The notes beneath the pieces were generated by a model. It worked only from the letters and a program-made list of their open reading frames with translations. It searched no databases and was not told where the DNA came from. The position numbers and the translations under genes are program-made. A stretch of DNA of 64,000 nt from Hyphococcus formosus (GTDB taxonomy: Bacteria; Pseudomonadota; Alphaproteobacteria; Caulobacterales; Parvularculaceae): assembly GCF_046736345.1 (NCBI RefSeq), contig NZ_CP157210.1, positions 2,480,001 through 2,544,000 on the forward strand, written 5' to 3'. Every line of letters begins with the position of its first letter. The first letter of the stretch is position 1. Positions 60,721 to 64,000 of this stretch are shown here, in pieces.

Positions 60721-61872
60721 ATGCTTGAAAAACATCGCACCGTTGAAATCCGTCCTGTCGCTACGGACGCCGATCGCAAGGCATTCATTCGCGTGCCGAA
60801 TGCAATTTATGCGGATGATCCGAATTATGTTGCGCCGCTCGAATTCGAACTGGCGAACCGACTGAATGCGGACAAGAACATCATCCTCAAGGGTCAAAAA
60901 CACCAATTATGGATTGCCTATAAGGACGGTCAGCCAGTCGGCCGCATCTCTGCGATCATCAATGAGGCACATCTAAACCGACATAATGATGACGCGTGCC
61001 ATTTCGGTTTCTTCGAATCGATCAATGACCCAGAGGTTGCCGACGCCTTGTTGCGTACTGCCGCAGACTGGGGCCGCGAACACGGCATGAAGAAAATTGC
61101 AGGGCCGTTTAATTTTTCCGTCAATGAAGAAGTCGGCCTGTTGGTCGATGGTTTTGACACCGCGCCTTATGTCATGATGCCTCATGGCCGCCGCTATTAT
61201 CAAAAGCTGATTGAAGACCTCGGCTATACTAAAGCCATTGATATGTATGCGCTGAGTTACGTGCCCCATGGCGACATGATCCCGCCAAAACGGAAGCGCT
61301 TTTTAGATAAAGCCATGTCGAAAGCGGATGTCACGATCCGCAATATCGATATGTCAGACTTTAAAAATGAAATCGGACGCTTGGTCGATATTTTCAATGA
61401 TGCCTGGTTCGATAATTGGGGATTTGTTCCGTTTACGGCAGAACAGGTCGAACACATGGCCGAGGAGCTTCGCCCGATTATCTCGCCCCATAATATTGTG
61501 TTCTGCGATTATAATGGCGAACCGGCGGCGTTCGGCTTGGTGCTCCCTGATGTGAATCATGTTGCCCGGGATTTTGGCGGCAAGCTTTTGCCCTTTAACT
61601 GGGCAAAGCTATTGTGGCGACTAAAAGTAAAAAACGTCCCGCGCGCACGCATGCCTCTAATGGGCGTTCGCCGAAAGCTCCATCGTCGCCCGATTGGAAC
61701 GGCGCTTGCCTATAAAATCATCGAGGTTGCGCAACATGCCAATGTATCGCGCGGGGTCGTTCATTCGGAATTATCATGGATTCTTGAAACCAACGAATCC
61801 ATGATTGCCATGTTGCTCGATATGGGCGGCGAAATTTACAAGACCTATCGGATTTACGAAAAACCGCTTTAG
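60721..61872 (+). CDS. GNAT-fold N-acyltransferase, bacterial ceramide synthase-like
   Basis: The 383-residue protein has a GNAT-like architecture, with VGRISAIINEAHLN and FGFFESINDPEVADALL in the first half, PFNFSVNEEVGLLVDGF in the middle and a second GNAT-like half (GEPAAFGLVLPD, later SELSWILETNESM). It matches the protein family that in Caulobacter acts as ceramide synthase (bCerS), N-acylating the sphingoid base. AAGGATCC precedes the ATG. Its stop overlaps the convergent hydrolase gene by 4 bases. Confidence 0.85.
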   Translation: MLEKHRTVEIRPVATDADRKAFIRVPNAIYADDPNYVAPLEFELANRLNADKNIILKGQKHQLWIAYKDGQPVGRISAIINEAHLNRHNDDACHFGFFESINDPEVADALLRTAADWGREHGMKKIAGPFNFSVNEEVGLLVDGFDTAPYVMMPHGRRYYQKLIEDLGYTKAIDMYALSYVPHGDMIPPKRKRFLDKAMSKADVTIRNIDMSDFKNEIGRLVDIFNDAWFDNWGFVPFTAEQVEHMAEELRPIISPHNIVFCDYNGEPAAFGLVLPDVNHVARDFGGKLLPFNWAKLLWRLKVKNVPRARMPLMGVRRKLHRRPIGTALAYKIIEVAQHANVSRGVVHSELSWILETNESMIAMLLDMGGEIYKTYRIYEKPL

Positions 61873-63278
61873 GGTTGTTTTTCAAAGACAATTCCCGATG
61901 CCCGGGCGCTATTCACCGTAAAGGATTCGATTGCGCCATCACTGTTCCGGGTAAAGAGTAAGTCGAAATCGCGGCCATAGTGCCGTAGGTGATCATTGGC
62001 GACCGGATATAGCTTGTCGTCCGATCCGATTATGCCGCGAATACGCAATTCTTTTTCGTCGCGAACAATCGTTATCGTATTATCGACCTCATGGGAATAA
62101 TAATCCCCTACAAAGCTTAGTTGTTCAGTTGCAGAAAGCGCATAGGGTGCCAACGCATCGTCACGCTTTGAGGCGGCTTCGTCTTTTGGGCCGATATTTT
62201 CAGCCAAAACAATATCAGCAATTGCAGTCGCATAGGCGCTGGGTTTGGCTTTTGAAGAATTGCACAAAAGAGCAATCGTCAATTTCTCGTCTGGAAAACG
62301 CTGCAGGGTCGATCGATACCCGGCCAGTGATCCATTATGATGTACACGGCTTATACCGCGATAGGGCGTAAGCTTTAGAGCGACGCCATATTCCGTTTCT
62401 TCACCGGAATTCAAAACCGCCGATTGCTGCATCTCGTCAATTAGCGATGCGCCGCCGCCAAGCTTGTTGTCGTAAAAATTCCGGTCCCACTTAATGAGAT
62501 CAACCACCGTCGAATACATACCGCCCGATCCAACAACATCGAGCGTTGAATCACTAAGGAGATAGTCGCCACCGGATCGCGGCGCATAACCATGGGCCTT
62601 ACGCTTTACCAGCCGGCGATGATCATGCTGAAACCGGCTATCCGCCATATCTAATGGTTCAAAAATACGCCCTTGCGCAAAAGCATCGAGGTTATCGCCG
62701 TAAACCGCATTGACGATTTGTGAGATCAGGAAATAGGCCGAATTGCTATAGGCATATTGCGTGCCCGGTTCGAAATTAAGCCCCTCTTGCTGCGCAAGAA
62801 TTTCCATGATGGCCGGCTCAGTGATGACGTAATTTGCGGGCTTACCGGCAAGATAGAAAAGCCAGAAAAAATCTCGCAGGCCACTGGTATGATGAAGGGT
62901 CTGGCGAACGGTAATCCGATCCGCATAATCCGGCAGCGCGGGCAGATATGTGCGCACCGGCTCGTCGAGATCAATACGCCCGTCATGATCGAGCAACATG
63001 GCTGTCATACCGACAAATTGTTTCGACACCGACCCGGCATAAAACACCGTATCCGGCCGAATAGGCACATCCTGTTCGAGGTCGGCCATGCCATAGCCGT
63101 CAAGATGGATCAACGCACCCTGTTGATCGACGGCGACAGCGCAGCCGGGTGTTGTTTCATTATATTGCGAAAAAATTTCGTCGATTTGATCAGAATAAAT
63201 ACCGCGAATGTTTTCTTGTGCATATGCCGGAAACGCAACGACATATGCACAAAGGCTAACGGCAATTTTTTTAATCAT
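61869..63278 (-). CDS. serine hydrolase, class C beta-lactamase fold, exported
   Basis: The 469-residue protein has a signal peptide (PAYA-QE, about residue 20) and the beta-lactamase/D-alanyl-carboxypeptidase fold of PF00144. The nucleophile motif is SVSK (Ser83, Lys86), the second motif YSN in YAYSNSAYF, and the third HNG in HHNGSLAGY (replacing the usual KTG). A C-terminal lipocalin-like extension follows. It is more likely an esterase or peptidase than a resistance enzyme. The ATG at 63278 is chosen over a longer frame because it gives a clean signal peptide. Confidence 0.88.
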   Translation of the reverse strand: MIKKIAVSLCAYVVAFPAYAQENIRGIYSDQIDEIFSQYNETTPGCAVAVDQQGALIHLDGYGMADLEQDVPIRPDTVFYAGSVSKQFVGMTAMLLDHDGRIDLDEPVRTYLPALPDYADRITVRQTLHHTSGLRDFFWLFYLAGKPANYVITEPAIMEILAQQEGLNFEPGTQYAYSNSAYFLISQIVNAVYGDNLDAFAQGRIFEPLDMADSRFQHDHRRLVKRKAHGYAPRSGGDYLLSDSTLDVVGSGGMYSTVVDLIKWDRNFYDNKLGGGASLIDEMQQSAVLNSGEETEYGVALKLTPYRGISRVHHNGSLAGYRSTLQRFPDEKLTIALLCNSSKAKPSAYATAIADIVLAENIGPKDEAASKRDDALAPYALSATEQLSFVGDYYSHEVDNTITIVRDEKELRIRGIIGSDDKLYPVANDHLRHYGRDFDLLFTRNSDGAIESFTVNSARASGIVFEKQP

Positions 63279-63285
63279 CAGTACC

Positions 63286-64000
63286 CTATCGGAAGAACGG
63301 CTCATCAAAACTACGCAGCTTGCGTGAGTGCAATGTGCCTGCCTGTTCTTCCTGTCGCAAGACCTCAATTGCGCGAACGCCGATTTCGAGGTGCTGACTT
63401 ACGCTTTCCTGATAAAATGCATCGGCCATGCCCGGTAATTTAACTTCACCATGAAGCGGCCGGTCAGAAACGCATAAAAGCGTTCCATACGGAACACGGT
63501 ACCGATAGCCATTCGCCGCGATGGTTGCGGATTCCATATCAATGGCGATGGCCCGCGCCTGATTAAGCCGAACCGCATTGCGTTCAAAGCGCAGCTCCCA
63601 GTTGCGGTCGCTGGTGGTCACAACGGTGCCGGTTCTAAGGTGCTCTTTTAATTTGCGCCCGACATTACCCGATATTTCCTGAACGGCGCGGGTCAGCGCC
63701 AATTGGACCTCTGCCAGCGTTGGCAGCGGCACTGATGGCGGCAGCACATCATCAAGGACGTTGTCTTCGCGCAGATAAGCGTGCGCCAGAACATAGTCAC
63801 CAAGACGTTGGGACCGCCGCAAGCCGCCGCAATGGCCGATCATCAACCAAACCTGTGGGCGCAATACCGCCAGGTGATCGGTTATGTTTTTCGCATTTGA
63901 CGGACCAACACCGATATTCACAAGGGTTATACCCTTATGTCCATTCTGAACCATGTGATAGGCGGGCATTTGCGGCAAGCGCGGCACCGGCCCTTCTTTA
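63286..64000 (-). CDS. amn: AMP nucleosidase, C-terminal part (5' end outside window)
   Basis: AMP nucleosidase splits AMP into adenine and ribose 5-phosphate. The frame is open through the right edge (…KEGPVPRLPQMPAYHM), leaving about 238 residues of the C-terminal nucleoside phosphorylase-like domain. Key parts are IGVGPSNAKNITDHL, WLMIGHCGGLR, the ExDxE-like purine/ribose site AIDMESATIAANGYRYRVP (key part DMESAT) and LCVSDRPLHGE. It is followed after 7 bases by the start of the serine hydrolase gene in the same direction, so they may be co-transcribed. Confidence 0.93.
   Translation of the reverse strand, partial: KEGPVPRLPQMPAYHMVQNGHKGITLVNIGVGPSNAKNITDHLAVLRPQVWLMIGHCGGLRRSQRLGDYVLAHAYLREDNVLDDVLPPSVPLPTLAEVQLALTRAVQEISGNVGRKLKEHLRTGTVVTTSDRNWELRFERNAVRLNQARAIAIDMESATIAANGYRYRVPYGTLLCVSDRPLHGEVKLPGMADAFYQESVSQHLEIGVRAIEVLRQEEQAGTLHSRKLRSFDEPFFR

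Noticed and set aside
61869..63278. Beta-lactamase resistance gene
   Set aside because: The fold and SxxK/YxN motifs fit, but the KTG motif is HNG and the C-terminal extension is that of general serine hydrolases of PF00144.
1..64000. CRISPR arrays, IS elements, prophage genes, tRNA or rRNA genes
   Set aside because: All gaps were read for these. No regular spaced repeats, transposase or phage proteins, cloverleaf candidates or rRNA sequence were seen, but a tRNA scan was not possible.

Overview
This window is an alphaproteobacterial chromosome segment of moderate GC, tightly packed with genes on both strands. The evidence is gene order. A translation and RNA block on the minus strand runs miaB-phoH-ybeY-corC-lnt-XRE-metK-trmB, then rimP-nusA-ylxR-infB-rbfA-truB-rpsO-pnp. 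It is preceded by nifU-like, tsaB, rimI and fur genes, an order I recognise from many Alphaproteobacteria. A Caulobacter-type ceramide operon, a perfect TTAA-N7-TTAA CtrA-type site and a fabB-fabI pair point to the Caulobacterales/Hyphomonadales/Parvularculales part of the class, probably an aquatic organism. That placement is inference; no rRNA is present.

Layout. 0-3 kb: end of fabB, a small membrane protein, fabI, and a membrane fatty-acid desaturase. 3-5 kb: a DUF885 lipoprotein. 5-19 kb: the rimP-to-pnp block read leftwards, interrupted by a GT61-like glycosyltransferase (between rbfA and truB), an S9 peptidase (between truB and rpsO) and an HSD10-like dehydrogenase (between rpsO and pnp). 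19-23 kb: an envelope-type insertion with a GT2 glycosyltransferase, a protein with a VPLPA/PEP-CTERM-like sorting tail, a DUF2937 protein and a CE15-like lipoprotein esterase. 23-32 kb: trmB, a divergent ribbon-helix-helix/LOV photoreceptor, metK, XRE, lnt, corC, ybeY, phoH, miaB. 32-39 kb: DUF1223 protein, proline iminopeptidase, a small lipoprotein, a diiron ferritin-like protein, Fur, RimI, TsaB, an AmpD-like amidase, a nitroreductase and a NifU-like scaffold. 39-42 kb: an iron-uptake pair (TonB receptor plus PiuC-type dioxygenase) behind two Fur-type boxes. 42-54 kb: malic enzyme, an SDR, a CtrA-site small protein, a PiT-like membrane protein, ferrochelatase, threonine aldolase, a HAD phosphatase, an animal-type heme peroxidase and a proton-pumping pyrophosphatase. 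54-62 kb: a fatty acid hydroxylase divergent from an acyl-AMP ligase / epimerase / ACP / serine palmitoyltransferase / DUF2141 / acyltransferase operon for ceramide synthesis. 62-64 kb: a beta-lactamase-fold serine hydrolase and the 3' part of AMP nucleosidase.

How the parts fit. The ceramide genes form a coherent pathway: acyl activation and loading on a dedicated ACP, condensation with serine, N-acylation and an oxidoreductase step. A neighbouring hydroxylase could modify the product. The leaders of rimP and rpsO carry RNA structures that look regulatory. The item most worth following is the RHH-LOV fusion, a candidate blue-light-responsive DNA-binding protein made of little more than its two domains. 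No rRNA, tRNA, insertion sequence, prophage or CRISPR array was seen.
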